64,000 bases of DNA from Strix aluco (Eukaryota > Chordata > Aves > Strigiformes > Strigidae): NCBI RefSeq assembly GCF_031877795.1, contig NC_133932.1:39074180-39138179 (forward strand). The letters run 5' to 3'. The notes under the pieces were generated by a model, which saw only the letters and a program-made list of their open reading frames with translations, made no database searches and was not told the DNA's origin. The position numbers and the translations under genes are program-made. Below are positions 47,561 to 61,700 of this stretch, one piece after another. Each line of letters begins with the position of its first letter. Positions within the stretch are counted from its first letter, which is position 1.

Positions 47561-50500
47561 AGAGGACTGGGGTGATGACGACGGCTTCTCGCGCTTTGTT
47601 TTTCCCGACCTGTACCTTCAGTGCCGTGAAACAGGCTGGTGACATCTGAGGTGTGACCTGAGACCCCTCCGTCTTCTGAGAGCTCCCAGTAGTTTGGCTG
47701 GTTTGGCCTGTAAACAACATTTTAGATTTTAAAACCACTCCCACGTGTAGGTCTTATCTTGTTGGTTTATATCTTACGGTTTCAGCCTGATGATGAGTCT
47801 CATTCACCTGCGCAACAGACCAGATTCATTCCCCCCGCGTGGCCTGATGAATCCCACTGGAAATTCAGGACACTCCTTAAATTGGAGCCAGAAGGCCAAC
47901 AGCAATCGCCTCCAGTCTCTGAAATCCCACAGGATTTCCACAGCTGTTGTGACAGCCCACATCCGATGGTGCAGTTGGAGACAGAGGACCCACATGTGGG
48001 TATCAAGAGGCATCACAGAAATGTGCTTCGGCTGGCACCAGCATTCCTGGGTGTACTCTTAGCAGTCAGGCTCTGCATTTTGGGGCACTCTGAAGAGATT
48101 CCTCTTGTTTCTATGCAAAGTGCAGCACAACAGACCATATGGGTAATTTGGGGGTCAGGACAGAGGCAGGGAAATGCTCTGGTGCTAATCACTTCTGGAC
48201 CTTAGGCACTGGAAGTCATCAAACCACCGTGAGATCTGGCCTGGAAAATCTTTTTCTAAATTGAACTGTACTGCTGTGGTGACAGGGGCGTTGCACAGTT
48301 CTAACCGAGTTACTAGAGAGAGAAGAATGATGAGTCCATCACCACTTAGGCATCTGCTGCATTCACACATACTACTCTTCCACTAAATTTTTTTCCTCTC
48401 CTTTTAGTAACCGTAATTCTCAGTGATCTTAATATGTAGGAAAGTCTCTGTATTCTGACTTTTCTCCAAACCCCTCTACTCAGTCAGCTTCAGCAGCGAT
48501 CTACATAACTTGATGACAAGTTTGGTCACCTCAGCCAGTCAAGACCCTCCCATACTAATATGATTACAGCTAAATCAATGCAGGGAGGCAAGAGAAGGGC
48601 TCTCCTTTCTCAAAAGGGCAAGAAGAGTAGAAGGGAGTAGCTCACAAGGAAAAGGAGAGGGGATAATATATCATAGCCACCCTCAGTCCATATTAATCAT
48701 CAATAATACCCTACACAGAAAAGACCTCCTCTGTATTTTATGTTGCATTTTTTTATGTTTCCTATGTGAGCTACAGTATTCAAAAACAATCATGCTTTAA
48801 AAAGATCTTATTTGCCACAATGCAAGGTAGTGCTTTCTTAACAGAGGAAAATGCCCTAAAAATCTACCTTGGCTAAGGGAGTTGATGATGACTGCATTAC
48901 AGCTCATGCCCGCCTCCTGCAGATGTTAAGAATGGGTTGCTGAATGCAAGTGGTACTTCACCCCTCTGCAAAGCAGCAGCTTCACAGTGTTTGCAGGAGC
49001 TGGGAAGGACTCAGGGCCTGCCACTGACTGATACAGGAGTCAGGCAAATCACCTCACTGTCACCTTGTACAGTAATTTAATGGCCGAGGTTTCACAAGAA
49101 GAGCCACACAACGGTATGTGTGGTGAAAAGCTGTTGGCTACCTAAGCACTGGGCAGAGGAGGTGAGGCTTCTGGGGTGGGCAGCAAAAGGGGTGGCAAGT
49201 GGTTGGAAAATGTGGTGGAGGTCACCTTATACCCTAGGTCAAAGTTTTACCACCCAAACCAGATAAAAACAGGGTCATCTCTATACAAAGATATGCCATA
49301 TATTCAGGTAATTTTCTTAGTTTTCATAGGTAGGAATCTAAATACCCAGTATTTAGATAATAAATTAATAGTATTTATTTATTAAGACGTGTCACTTAAG
49401 TGGCATATGTGTCTTTTTGTTTTCAGTTGGGCAAAGATGAAAAAAGAAGAGAACTATTGCTGAATACCATCACGTTCTTAACTCATAGGAAGCATTTGGG
49501 CTTCTGAGTTAACACCCAGTTAGTATTTTGAGAGTGCTTTCTGTTTGAAACATTTAAGAACACTGAAATTAAATTTCGTTAGCTGGCAGAGCTTTAAGAA
49601 ACTATACATTTATTAACTCAAAATCGTATGGTTACTTCTCTTTCCTGCACATTCCCAGCACTTGACTAGGGAAGCCTAATTTGCATAACAGTGGCTGTGC
49701 TGTTAATAAGGAACTGCAGGGTATGTAAACTACTGCTCCGATTGCTTACCTCCTGCAGAACTGGATGTGAGTGTATGTTACCTGAAGCATAGTCTGCTCA
49801 TTTCCTCCTTTCTCACTCTTGATGATGCCCAAGTTTCTTCTTTCACCTAAGGATGGCTAAATTCTTTTATCTACAGTAAGGTAATGTCTCTAATTACAAA
49901 ACTGGTTACTTAGTCCGTGAGCAGCATATTAATTCTAAGCAGACACTGTGGCTCAGAGTTGTAAGGGAAAATATGTTCAGGATGCATACAGAGGTGATTC
50001 CTGTTAAACTCGATGACAAAAATAACCAGATTTGTCCTTTGGCTTCACAGTTGACGTGGCCCAGGGAAGAGCTGTGACACAAACAGGAAGCAGTGACAAG
50101 CCTCAGAGACACTCCCCCTGGTCATCACTAACTGCTCTTGCTCTGTGTGTTGTTTCAGAGTACTGAAGGAGGAAAGGGTCTGAAGGAGGAACAGTTCACT
50201 TTTCTTGGGAAACAGCCAAGAACTATTTCTTTATAAAATTTAAACTGCTCTGAATCTAGAAGTGGCAAATAGCACAAATGTCTGTATGTCGGCATCACAC
50301 AGTTTGACCTAAATGAAGGAGGTATCATTTAAAGTTTTCTATACCTAGAAACTGTCTTGTGAGGACAGCTACAGCTTATATGGATGCATATAATTAATGA
50401 CAAAGAGGATATATTTTGTATTTTCTGGTCTTTCAGTTGGTTTTTGGTGATTCAATGTCAGATTAAAATTAAGCTTTAAGGATATTATTATTGAAAGAAG

Positions 50501-53500
50501 GGTTGCTATCATCCTTATTTTCTTGATCTTTTTCCTTTTCCATCAAAGAACCAACATAATACCATAAATATTCTTAAGGTCCTGCTGATCTTGCATATAA
50601 ATTTCATTTGGCAAAAGGCCCAAGAAGGTTAGTGGATGTGCTGATTATCTGCTCGTACTGCTGGCTCAGCTGGCAGCTGCTGGCAGCAACTGCCAGTCAC
50701 CCTGGCAGGAGAGGGCAGCAGCTGCCATTGCTGCAAGCTGCCCTGGAGAAGCTCCTGGTTTGCAGTTGGAGCAAGAAGCCCCATAGGTAGAGAGAGCTTC
50801 AGAGGAACCCGAAGACATTGCTGCCAGAGGCGCTTATGAACAGGGAAGGACAGTGACACAGCAAAGCAGAGGGCTGCTAGGCACAGGACCCTGAAAGGTG
50901 CCTCCCGTGAGAGAGGACAGCCCTGGATGTCCTTTTATCCTGCTTTGCAGGTCCTCACTTTGAATTTAGCCAGAGAGCCCTTCTGTAGGGAGGAATGGCC
51001 AAAAGGCACTTTTGAGGCCCGCTATGCTCCTTGGCTTTCTTTGGACTTTACCTTGTGGCAGGAGGGGGGAGGCTTTTGGCAGTGCAGAGTTTTGCAGGGA
51101 AAATGCTGCTGTGCCAGGCCTGGCCTCAGGGGCTCCTTCCAGCACCGACTGAGCTTTGAAAACACGTTGCACAATGAACATTAGAAACGACAGTACTGTT
51201 TTTTCACTTCTACATTGCAATCAGTGTCTAGCTTCAAAGGGGTGCACACACAACCTCTGATGTGGTAAAGGTGGCGTGCTTCTTAATTCATGCTACATGC
51301 ACGTCGGCATTCCTGCCCTCTAGGAGCTCTCTGCTCTATGCCCCTGGCCCACTATGCATCTTTCTTTCAGGAGCAATACCTCTGTGAACCAGCTTTTCTC
51401 TGCCCGGCCAGCCATGTGGCTCTAGGGAGCCGCCTTTTCAAATTCTGACATCAAATTAATAGGAAGAGTGGAGGTAATTGCCTGATTCACAGGTTGGTTT
51501 CTTCACTTCACATACTGTTCATTCGTTACTGACAGAGCTGGTTACTTTGTGAGGGCCAGTCCTTGGGCACTCAAGTCAGTCTGAGCTTTGCTCTGGTATA
51601 AATTAGAGATGCAAATGACCATTTATTGCTTTTGGTAGGGCAGACCTGGGCAAGATTATGTTTTTTTTCCAGGAATTTAAAGAACAGAAATCTGTAGGGA
51701 AATATTTTGTTATCTCTTAGAAGATAGTCATTTACACCTTTCTCCTTGCAAAAGCTAAAACCACAGTCTAGTGTACTGCACAGTCAGTATGAGATACTAG
51801 CAAAGTGTAAACTGCAGTTGTCAGGAAAAACTTAATGAAACTAGCTCTCTTCCTCCTGGAACTTAAATATAAATCAGGTTGATTTCATCAGCCTTTTGGA
51901 GGAAAACTGTGGGATTAGGGAATTAAAATAATATCTAAAGGGGAGTTCTTGTTTGGGAATATACATTTCAGGTCTTTTTATTATTCTGCAATATATACTA
52001 TCAGACACAAAGAATTCAAAGTAACTCCTTAGATTATGGGAGAAAACAGTGGACAAAGAATTTATTGTCACTAACTTCCATATAGTGGGTTTTTTTTCCT
52101 CAAATTCACAATGAAACCAGATTCTGAAATGTCAAAATCCTTTGCAAAATGGGAACTTCTCTCCGCACAGCTCTTTTTAAGCCCTTTACAGGCAAAATGA
52201 AGGCTGCTTAGTATGTCTGTATGCCAAGTAAAGATAGCTTCTTTTTGTGCTCGTAACCAAGCCAGAAAAACAAGTAAATGACCTTTCTAGCCGCTCAGTT
52301 TACAACTGCCTCCTCCAAGTGCAATTAACATTGAGATATCCCAGAGGCGGGTTGATTAGAAAAGTTTGAATGAAAGCCATTCTTGAAATGCCAGTAATAC
52401 TTTTTAGCATCTTGGCTAAATATAACCTTTCAATTCCCTCCTGCAAAATATCCAAGGGAAAGTGTTCTGCTGTATTTATACCCTGCCTCCCATTTCTCTG
52501 ACCTTACTGCTCATTTTGAAGTACAGAGTGCATTCCATTCTTCAGACATACAGGAAAATTGTCAAGTTTTTCTTTTACCTAAAGGGTCTCCCTTTCCATT
52601 AAAGTGTAATAGGGATATGTACAGGTCACTTCTATTCCATTTAGGAAATTGTTGCTAATGTCTTTTCTCAAGACTTTTACGACAGTCAGTGTTATTATTG
52701 CTACCAAGAAAGCAGCTGGCATTCATGAGGTAAAAAAATTCTTATGGTCAGTATAAGAATAAAGCAGTGTTAATATTACATTTTTCACTACTTTTCTCTG
52801 GAAGTGGATTTAGGTTCATTAAATAAACAAAACCCCAAATGTAAGCTTCTTTATTTAGTCATAGCTTGTAATGACATAAAGCTAAAGCAGCCCAATCCTT
52901 TTGTCCATACTATCTGAAGTCCTAACCTGGTAACTAATTAATTCAATAGCGAAGAATGAAACGATTGAGGTAGATGGGACTAATTTGCTGCCTCGTTATG
53001 CCTGTCAGCGTGAATACCTTCATACTTCATCTTCTTATGCACAACTTGCAAGGCAATTGCTTCAGTGTAAGCTCTCTGTTCTGGTCTGCTTTCTGTTATA
53101 CCATTACTTCTAACTGTTCGGGTATTTGACTTCTATTAAAATATGCCTGAGTCCTCCCTTCTCATATAACTACCCTCCAGTGACCAAGTCTGCAAACATG
53201 GAAAAATGAAATCTATTAGTCTACCTGCCTATTTCAATCTGTTTACTCCACAGCAATTGTTTCTGTAGCCATTTCTCCACTTCCACTCAGCTCTCCAGGA
53301 AATTTAAGAAGAATGGAAATAAGGACAAAGTTACAAGAGAAACTCTCCCATTTCCTGCAGGAAGCAGAATTAAATTCAAGATAAGTCCTTCAAAATAGAT
53401 GTTCTTTTTTTGTAACGAAAGATGGTCTGTATATTGTTTTACAGATTCCATTTATTATAATACAGCATGGTGATGGGTTTTTTAAATTTTGCATTCTCAG

Positions 53501-56500
53501 TACATTCTTGGTTATTTTTCTACGAGCAGGTGGCTGAAGGTATGAGAGCTGATCTGGGTCTCTAACCAGGCAACCTCCATCCTAGCTACAGGGGCCACTG
53601 CTCCGTGTAGCAATGGGTCACATGCAGCAGCTCTGCCCAGGACTCCCTCCCTCTAGTAGATCCTACCCCAGTAGACATCACTGTTGCTATAACCACTTTT
53701 TTAACAGATCTTTCCTTAGATGTCATGAGGTGATTTAACAGTCCCACTCTCCACCTCTCTGGAAAGCCATGGGGAGAGTCAGAGTAGCATACTGTCAGCA
53801 CCACTGATCTCATTTTTCTGAATGGAACCAGAGACTGACAGGCAACTCACAGGGTTCAAAGTAATGCCATTATTCCTAAATGTCTCCTGCAGTCATAGCA
53901 ATATCTGTCTTTATGTAGGAGGCAGTTTTATTGCCTTTCCCTCTCCATGTTCCATGTGCTATAGGTTTTCTTCTTCATCAGTAGCCTTTAGTAATCAGGT
54001 ACTGTCCTGCTCAGGCTGAGGAAAAGGCTGTGCTGGCACAGTGGTTTTGTCCGCTGGTCTCTTCCTCCAAAGCTACTGACTGGTGATTCTCACTAGCTTT
54101 CTGGCAAGCTAGATGTGATGAAAGTACCAGTCTGGAAACTATGTAGTCATATTAGCCTGGTGCTATGCCGGCACTAAAATTTCTCATCAACAGGCAGGAC
54201 ATACTGTGCTAACTCAGCTAGATAGATTCCAGACCACAGCTGGCTTACCTCCAGCCCTTTCTGAGTACGGATGCAGCAGGGCTATACCTATCTGCTCCCA
54301 TACATACAGGCATAACCTTCACAGCCTCTTTCTTTTTGTGGCTCTTCTGGATATTTATTCAATTTTTTGGTCTGGCAAAGCTCCATGGCAGGTTATATTT
54401 GGATTGCACCCACTGCTGATGTGAATTGCTTATACAATATCGCAGCTGCTCTGTTGGGAAAACAAAGCATGTAAAACTAATACAGGCAACTAAAAGCTGT
54501 AATTGTATCAGTCCTGAGAATCCTGCTACTTGTGTGGAATAAAGTCTAAGTAAATAGCGATTTTTATATAGTAAACCACTATATAATAACCCATTATCAT
54601 GTAAAGAAGTTATGAACTTTTCTGATCCCCTAAGACAAAGAGATCACTCAGTGGCTAAACAGATTAGCCTTTTCCATCTGTGCAGTTATGAATCATAAAA
54701 TATACTTGTGCAATTTACTGGAAAGAAAATGAAATACATTAATCAGCTAAAGGATGCAATAGTCTGCATTCAGACCTCTGTTCAGCCAGCATCACCTATT
54801 CAGCAAAGGAAAGACTATGCTGACATCCACTGACTTGAAAGTGTTTTGCTATGTCAGGACTTGAGGAGTTAAGAGCACCACTCTTGTTCAGTGGAAGTAA
54901 AATTTAACTGCCAACCAGGAAATTAGATTATCTTTTCTGAGAAGCGCCAGCAGAAGCATACGTAAGCATCTGTCAACTCATACATCTTTACTTCTGTTTG
55001 GTTTTGCAGACAAGAACAAACCCTTTTCTATTTCCTCTAGTACAAACCTTGCCGGAGGCTTAGAAAGCCAAGCTGCTGCCATGCTCGCTACCCAATACCA
55101 CCATTTACTGGACCATATCCTTCATTTGTACTTCCTTCTAGAAAAGAACTGGCAAAATGGCTTTTCTATCTTTTTCTGTGAGGCTCTAGATTACAGATGT
55201 TGTTTTAAAAAATGTTTCTTTGTGTTCTGTTTTGTAACCATTTTTGTGACCATTTGTAACCAGGTCTATCTGGCTGTAGACCTCCTTTTGTCTCCCACAG
55301 ACCTCTGGCACTCCTTCCATGCTCTACGCCAGCAGGCTGTTGTGCAACCAGCAGCACAAGCTCACGCTGCTCCTTCTCTCTGCCGTCTTACTTATTTGAT
55401 GGCTTCTGGAAACTGTAGCTGCTGGTAACCAGCACTGGCATAGCAAAGAGAGGAGATGTGCCAGGTGTGGTGGCCAGCAGGTTTCAGTGATGTTAGAGGA
55501 ATGGATTACAAAGGACCTTTATTTTAATAGGGGATGAAGTTTCTATTCTAAGTAGGAAAAATATCAGGGGGTTCTCTGGCTGTTTGGCTCATGCTTTTTG
55601 CAGGTTGCTTGTAACTGAATGTAGAAAGATACTCAAGCAAGGTTAAATTCTTTAAGGAACTTAAAAAGGGCCAAGCCAACATCAAATTAAAAGATATGAG
55701 GATTCCATGTGATAATTTGGGATGGCTAATCATGCATACAAACAAATGCCCTGTGATGGGTCTGACCGTAAAGAGACAAATCTTCATTTTTGTGTGTGTG
55801 TGTGTGCCAGTCAGGTGCCTGGGTGCCTTCCCGTGCTGGTGCAAAAGTGCAGCCACATGATTCATGCAAATCACTCTTCTTGGAGGAGCATTCACAACTA
55901 GTTTTGTCTCTGCAAAATGGTTGTTACAGCAGAAATTACAAACATCAACATATATAGATGCTCTGTCTGTAACTACCTCATCTATATCTGACGTTAGAAT
56001 GTACTTTTCCACCCCAGACAACAAATGCCCCCTTCCTAAGACAATGGCATTCCCATGATACGCCTGCTCAGAAGAATAAAGAGGCTTGAAATATTTCCTT
56101 CTCCAGTTCACGCCCGATCATACAGGGGACAGTTAATGTGGAGAGCTAGAGCAGCTCCAGGACATGCCTGTTTATGCTCCACCTACATGCGTTACGAGTC
56201 AGATAAACTTAGTCCTACTGCCCAGGGCATCAGCCCTTTCGGCTGAGATGGTGAGGGTTTGGGACAGATCATTTTTCTTTTGGATTCACAAGGGGCATAG
56301 GACTGTATTGTCAAAAAGCAGCTATGCACTGTCCTCTCCCCAAGATGCTGGATGAAACTGTAGTTTGTCTCATACTGCAGGATGGTTCTGTAAAAGCTGT
56401 GCTAATACGAGACCTTCCGATGCTGAGTAGCGGCTTTTGCTTTTATCTGCAAACCAAAATCATCTCATTGGAACATAAAATTGATGATAATCAAAAGCAG

Positions 56501-57339
56501 TGCATTAGCTTTTCAAGTAGGAATTTTGTGGCGTTTGGGGAGATGGTGTGAAGACTTTTTTTAAAAATTCTGAGTCACTGCTTACAAGTCTCAGCTACAA
56601 GGATGTGAGCCTGAGCTGGAATCAACATCTGCCAGTGACAGGCTTAAATGCAGCAGATTGTGCAACACACATCTGTATTTGCAACTGTCTGGGTGCAACT
56701 CTGAGACCCTGGTTCTGCAGATGTCATTGTAAGCGTGAAGGGCTTCTTTAGTGACTGGGAGAAAGTGAAGGAAAGATGCCACTGGGATTGTGGAGCAGAG
56801 CTGAGCCCACGTCTAAGTGTTTGAAATGTGGGGTCTAAGTAATATCACACTGGAAGTCAAGAGTTTCTTTTATAGGTATTGCCAGCATAGGCAGTGCAAG
56901 ATGAGAGGGAAGAGACAAAACTGAACATTTTAGCGAGTGTCTTAAGTGGGTTGCTTGTGCCAGGCGGGTGATACCCTACAAAGGACAAACGGTTATACAG
57001 ATAAATTAAAACCCGCACAAGGTAACTGTTAGCAGCTATTCAGTTTTGGATGAAGTAAGCAGCGTAGGGTTATCTGCACTGGTGAGGTGGTCACGATAAA
57101 GAAATACACCTGCAGCTGGAAGTACCCATTTATATAAATAACCAAGCTTTGAGACAGATACAGTTGCAGAAAATGAAAACGCACTGCAGGATCAGGAAGC
57201 CAGGAGGAAAATAATACTGTTTTTTTTAAAAGAAGCACCACCGAATTTTCCCGTCAGTTTTCAGATGACCTGCTGCGTGGTTTCTTAACGTTTGCGGTTT
57301 GACACCAGAAACACCTTCGCGCATTTCAGGTGGGCAACT
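47561..57339. other. RSPH1 to SLC37A1 intergenic: no gene recognised
   Basis: 9.8 kb, mostly AT-rich. Open frames (the longest is 55548-56111 on the minus strand, 187 codons) have no recognised family, splice context or promoter. A short (GT)n run lies at about 55792-55807, and a strong hairpin at 50671-50727 is listed separately. No clear CR1 or LTR was seen. Enhancers or noncoding transcripts cannot be excluded. Confidence 0.5.
50671..50727. other. Strong short hairpin (inverted repeat)
   Basis: Two 26-nt arms with a 5-nt loop (TCACC). The outer 11 bp (GGCAGCTGCTG with CAGCAGCTGCC) and the inner 7 bp (CTGCCAG with CTGGCAG) pair perfectly, with a 7-position middle that is only partly paired. 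I do not recognise it as a known microRNA, and it is short for a precursor. Confidence 0.6.
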
Positions 57340-58740
57340 CACAGCGCTGCAGTGAGGCGCCTCTGCGCGCCCACCGGGGCCGGGACCGGGCAGAGGGTGT
57401 CGGGCCGCCTCCGGAGCGCCTGGAGCGGGGGAAGCTGCCGGGGTGACAGGTGGGTCGGCGGGGACGGCGGGCAGCACCAGCTCAAGGAGCGGCTTTGCCT
57501 CTCGCCGGCGGGCTGGGCGTGAGGTGGGGCCCCGCCGAGGAGCCGCCGCCCCCTCAGCGGCGAGGCCGGGGGAGCCGCGGGCGGCCGGGCCGGGCTGGGG
57601 CAGCAGTTCCCCTCACAGGCTTCACCGACCGTTACAGAGGCGGCCCGGAGCCTCCGCGGAGCGCGCAGCCGGCACACTCCCACTCACGGCGCCACTCCGA
57701 CCCGCCCCGGCGGGGGTGCCCGGCTGCCCGCCGAGCCTAGCCGCGGCGCGGCCCGCCCCGCCGCCGCGGAGCGCCCTCCTCCTCCTCCTCCTCCTCCTCC
57801 TCCTCCTCCTCCACGGCGCGGCGGGGAGGGGAGGGGCCCAGGCAGACCGGTCCCGACGCGCAGCTCCCGCGGCCGGGCGGCCATCCGCAGGCGCGCCCGG
57901 CCGCTCGGCTCGGCGCAGGCCAGGCAGGAAGAAGGAAGCTACCGGCGGCGGGAGGGCGAGAGCAGCGGCGGGTAGGCGCGGCGGCGGCGGCGGCGGCGGC
58001 TGCGGGCGGGGGGCGGCCGTGCACCTGCCGTGCCGGCGGCGGGGGCGGAGCGGGGGCGTCGCCGCCGCTTCCCGCCTGTGCGGCGGCCCCTTCCCCCGGG
58101 GGGCCGCTCCGAGCCGGGCCGGGGGTGCCGCGGGCGCGGTGGCTCCGGTTCTCCGCCGGCGGGCGTTGAGAAGGCGGCTGCAGCGCTGCCGGGGTTCAGG
58201 CGCTCCCCTTCCCGGTCACCACCGCCCCTGGCTCTGGCTTTCCTTCACCTTTTGTCTTGCTTTCCCCCTTGTTTCTTCACGGGCTCGGGTTGCTCTGAGA
58301 CCGCATCCCCCCACCCAGCCGGCGGGGTCGGACCCCGGGCCCGGGGACGATTGTTTTGGGGGCGCCCCTGGGTTTCGTTGGTAGCGGCGGGAGCAGCCGT
58401 AGGCTTGTGCCCCGGAGGGTGCGGGGCTGCGGGCGGGAGCCGGCTGAGGGGTTGCAACCCAGAGGCGGAGACCAGCCCCCGGCGGGCAGCGAACTTGCCC
58501 GTGGCGGCGGAGCGGGGGCTCCTACAGGGCCACAGCACCTCGCACCGCTGGGGAGAGGCATGTGCTCGCCACCTTCCCCTCGCCCGGCTGCTGGCCTGGC
58601 CCCGCAGGGTGCGGGTGTGCTGGCCTGGGCCTGGGCTCGACATCGGGGCGGGCGAGGCGGCTGCCTGGGCTTCCCTTGGGTCCCCTCGTCTTGCGGGAGC
58701 TCCCAGTGCCGTGAGGGTCCTGGGAGCCAGGCGTGGATTC
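57340..58740 (+). promoter_or_regulatory. Large CpG island, probable SLC37A1 promoter and 5' noncoding exon
   Basis: 1.4 kb of dense CpG containing (CCT)12 at 57775-57810 and a (GCG)n run at about 57978-57998. Its position, 3.6-5 kb before the first SLC37A1 coding exon, fits a promoter with a noncoding first exon. A possible donor is AGCGGCGG/GTAGGC (exon end about 57971), but this is a guess. Long open frames here (57443-58384, 58030-58767) are GC-driven shadows. Confidence 0.7.
57775..57810 (+). repeat. (CCT)12 trinucleotide repeat
   Basis: Twelve perfect CCT units inside the CpG island, a likely length-variable site in the SLC37A1 promoter or leader. Confidence 0.97.
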
Positions 58741-61700
58741 ACAAGGACTCTGGTCCCCTGTTGTTAAGCCAGGATTAACTATTTTCTGCTTTCTGTATTA
58801 AATGGAAGGAATATGGTTATTTAGGGTCCCAAGCCGATAGATTTGGCAGTTTATGTCTCAGGTGCAGAGCTGCTGGGTATTAAGCACAACATGCATTTGA
58901 TCTGCATGTGTCTAAGGGCTTTTTGAGTCCTTAAGGACACCCTGATGAGGACTTGCATCGCCCGCTCTCTCTGTGTACGCAGAATTAATGCCTGCCCTCC
59001 AGGGGAACCCGGCAGGAGCTTCGCTCTGTCTCCCCAGCGCGCAGCACAGCTGAGCCAAGGTTTGCGGTATTTGCGGTGGTAGAGGCCAGTCGCGAATGGC
59101 TGTATTTTCCTGAAACAGGGAGGGAGCTATGTTTGAGCCAGTGCAGCGGGAAGCCTGAAGAAGCAATACAAAGTTTGGAAGGTAAATACGGATTCAAAGT
59201 AAGTACCAGAATATTGCTTTATATGTTGCAGTACAAGGAGAAAGCGAAAGTGTTTGTATTCACCATCAGGTAAAATGGCTGCTGAAAATGAAAGAACATA
59301 AAACCGGTTTGGAGTTTGTCCTTGGGCTTCATTAGTAAAACAGAAATATAAAGGATATATTGGTAAACTACCAGTTATGTGTTGTAGCCTGTTAATGTCA
59401 TTTCTGAAGAATAGCTTTGTTTTAAAATTTAATCTACAGCAGGATGTGATCTTTATAACCTGTTATCACAAGTTTTATTGCCACAAGTTTCTTTGCTTTT
59501 GTGGAGGAAGTTTTATTTGTTTATTAAAAGCACATGAACGTCAGAGGAGCTTATGGATATATGGGGACAGAGGTAAGTTGTTGATGAGTAAATGAGAACT
59601 CGGGTCTCTCTGCCTGCAGTAAATAAAATGAAATCAGTCTCTGTGAAATAGAGTTAGGGTGCAGTTCTGTAAATGCTGCTGATAGTCCAGTCGTCTTTGC
59701 TAGGATCTAGTGACTCTGGATTTATGGCAAGGATACACTGTTAGGAGATGGTGTGAGTATGATCTGTGCAGCAGGCGCACAGATGTGCAACCCTGTGTGA
59801 CCACTTAGCATTGAAACCTTTTGTAAGGTGCACAAAGTCTTTTTCTGCTTACACTAAAGCTGTTAAATAGTAACCTTTTAAACAATTACTTTTCTATGAT
59901 GACAATTGCCTTGTCCCATTATATTTTAAGGGAACTGTTTCCTCGAGAGCTTTATGACCTCAGATTTTTGTTCTTTGCTGGTCTCTCAGTTTTTTCCCAG
60001 TAGATATTTCTGTCACCTCGCTTAGTGTGATCAGTTAAATAATATTGTTTGGGATAACTGTGAGAGAGGGGAAATGGGGTTTGGGATCACCCTGAAATAA
60101 ATTTGTTACTGCTGGAAGAAAAAATTAACTTGTACTCTGGGCTGCTTGTGCCTACCTCTTTCTTCTTATTTTTCTTCTTACACCAAAGCTGTCCACAGCA
60201 GTTGTTGGTTTGAAATTACAGTTCAGCTGACCTAACTAGCTAGCTGTGGCTGTAAGAGGCAGTCCCAGCTTTAGTCCCTGCTTTTATGCTCCTGCTGGTT
60301 CGGATTCATCCTGTGTAGCAGTTTTGTAGCCACACAGTGAGTTAATACTCTCTACTGGATCGGCAGATTTTCAGGGCAGGTTTTCTGATGGATCAGTCAC
60401 CTGAACCATCACTGTACCACTGCAAGGTCTGAGGAAGAGGGAGGCAGGGACCTGCAGCTGAGGGGTGGGAGAGGGGAGGAGGGCGTAGGGTTGCACTTTC
60501 CCTAACCTCTGTAACCTCAGAGAGGAGGTAGGAAACTCATGTTGGGTGGGAATGATTGTGGGGTTTGCTGATGAATTGCACAACCAGTTATCTGATTCAG
60601 GGGGAGGAAGGGGAGGTGGAACATGCCAAACGAGATTAGCAAGTCAATTAACTTTTAGGGGCGGGAGGTGTCAAGCTGAACCAGGACACTGTGGAAAAAA
60701 TAAAGGTATGACAAAAATGTGTTAGCATAAAGGAGCAGACCCTTGATCTTTTGGTGGGATACTCTGTTATGTGAAGAGGTGGTAGTTTTCCATCATTCCT
60801 GGGGAAAAAGCCTATGTCAATAGCCAAGCTTTCGAGTTGCCAGCTTTGACACGGTAGATAGTGTTTGGTGTTGTCGTTCAGCTGGCTGAGGAGTAGTTTT
60901 AATTTCTGTAGTAAGATGGGGCAATAAAGAGGAGAGGAGAGAACTCACACCTTTGTCTGCCCTGTGGCAGCCTTTAAAATTCGCAGGTTAAGAGAAAACC
61001 CTTGTTCTTGGCAGGTGTGTTTTCTTCAAAGGAGATTTTGCTTTAGCTCACCTCCAGTGGTTTACCAGGAGAGCTAGTCCTGCATCCTACCAGCTTCCCA
61101 ACAGGAGCGTGGCAGTGGCTGGTGCCAGTGTTAAGCCCGCTGGCTGGGTTACTGGGAGGGTAGGGGTTATGTTGCAGACCCTGGCGTGTTATTTGGCATC
61201 CTGCTGGGGTGTCTCCGCTGTTAGCGCACAGGGAGGCTTGGCTTGCATGCATGAGTTGCAGTCACACCTTTTGCCTACAGTGCCTTTTCTCACGTTACTC
61301 AACAGTTGGCTCCGACTTGCTCCGAAGTAACAGTGCAGCTAATTCCTGTTGCAGTACCTCTAATAAAGGGTACTGTGCATCTTTTTCTGTTGAGGGTCTT
61401 CGGTCCAAATTTGAACAGGAGGAGCTCTACAAGATTTTAAACCAAACTGAATTAATGCTGCAACAGTCTTGCTCTTCCCAGCGTGTCACGTGTGCACGTG
61501 AGCCTGTCTCCTCCCTTGTGCTGAATGAGCCAAAGTAGGGAGCTCAAGTGGTGAAAAAACTTTTTTGTTTTTTTTTTTTCTTTTCCAAGTTTTCTGATGA
61601 TGTGGTGCTCTGTGCAGCACTGTTACTGGGGCAGGGAAATTGGGCTGGAAGAGGGAGTGCTGGTCAAGTCTTGCTAGCAGCATTGTTCAGCAGCATCACT

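Noticed and set aside
47059-47649. 196-codon plus-strand open frame antisense to RSPH1 exon 1
   Set aside because: It is a shadow of the RSPH1 CpG island, low complexity, with no supporting motif. A bidirectional noncoding transcript is possible but unsupported.
55548-56111. 187-codon minus-strand open frame
   Set aside because: It is the longest frame in the AT-rich gap, but has no recognised domain, no convincing start context, no flanking splice sites, and contains a codon-translated (GT)n run.
57443-58767. Long plus-strand open frames (313 and 245 codons) in the CpG island at 57.4-58.8 kb
   Set aside because: The composition is GC-driven (Arg, Ala, Gly, Pro) and overlapping frames are equally open on both strands. 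There is no family similarity, and the sequence is better explained as promoter and noncoding leader of SLC37A1.
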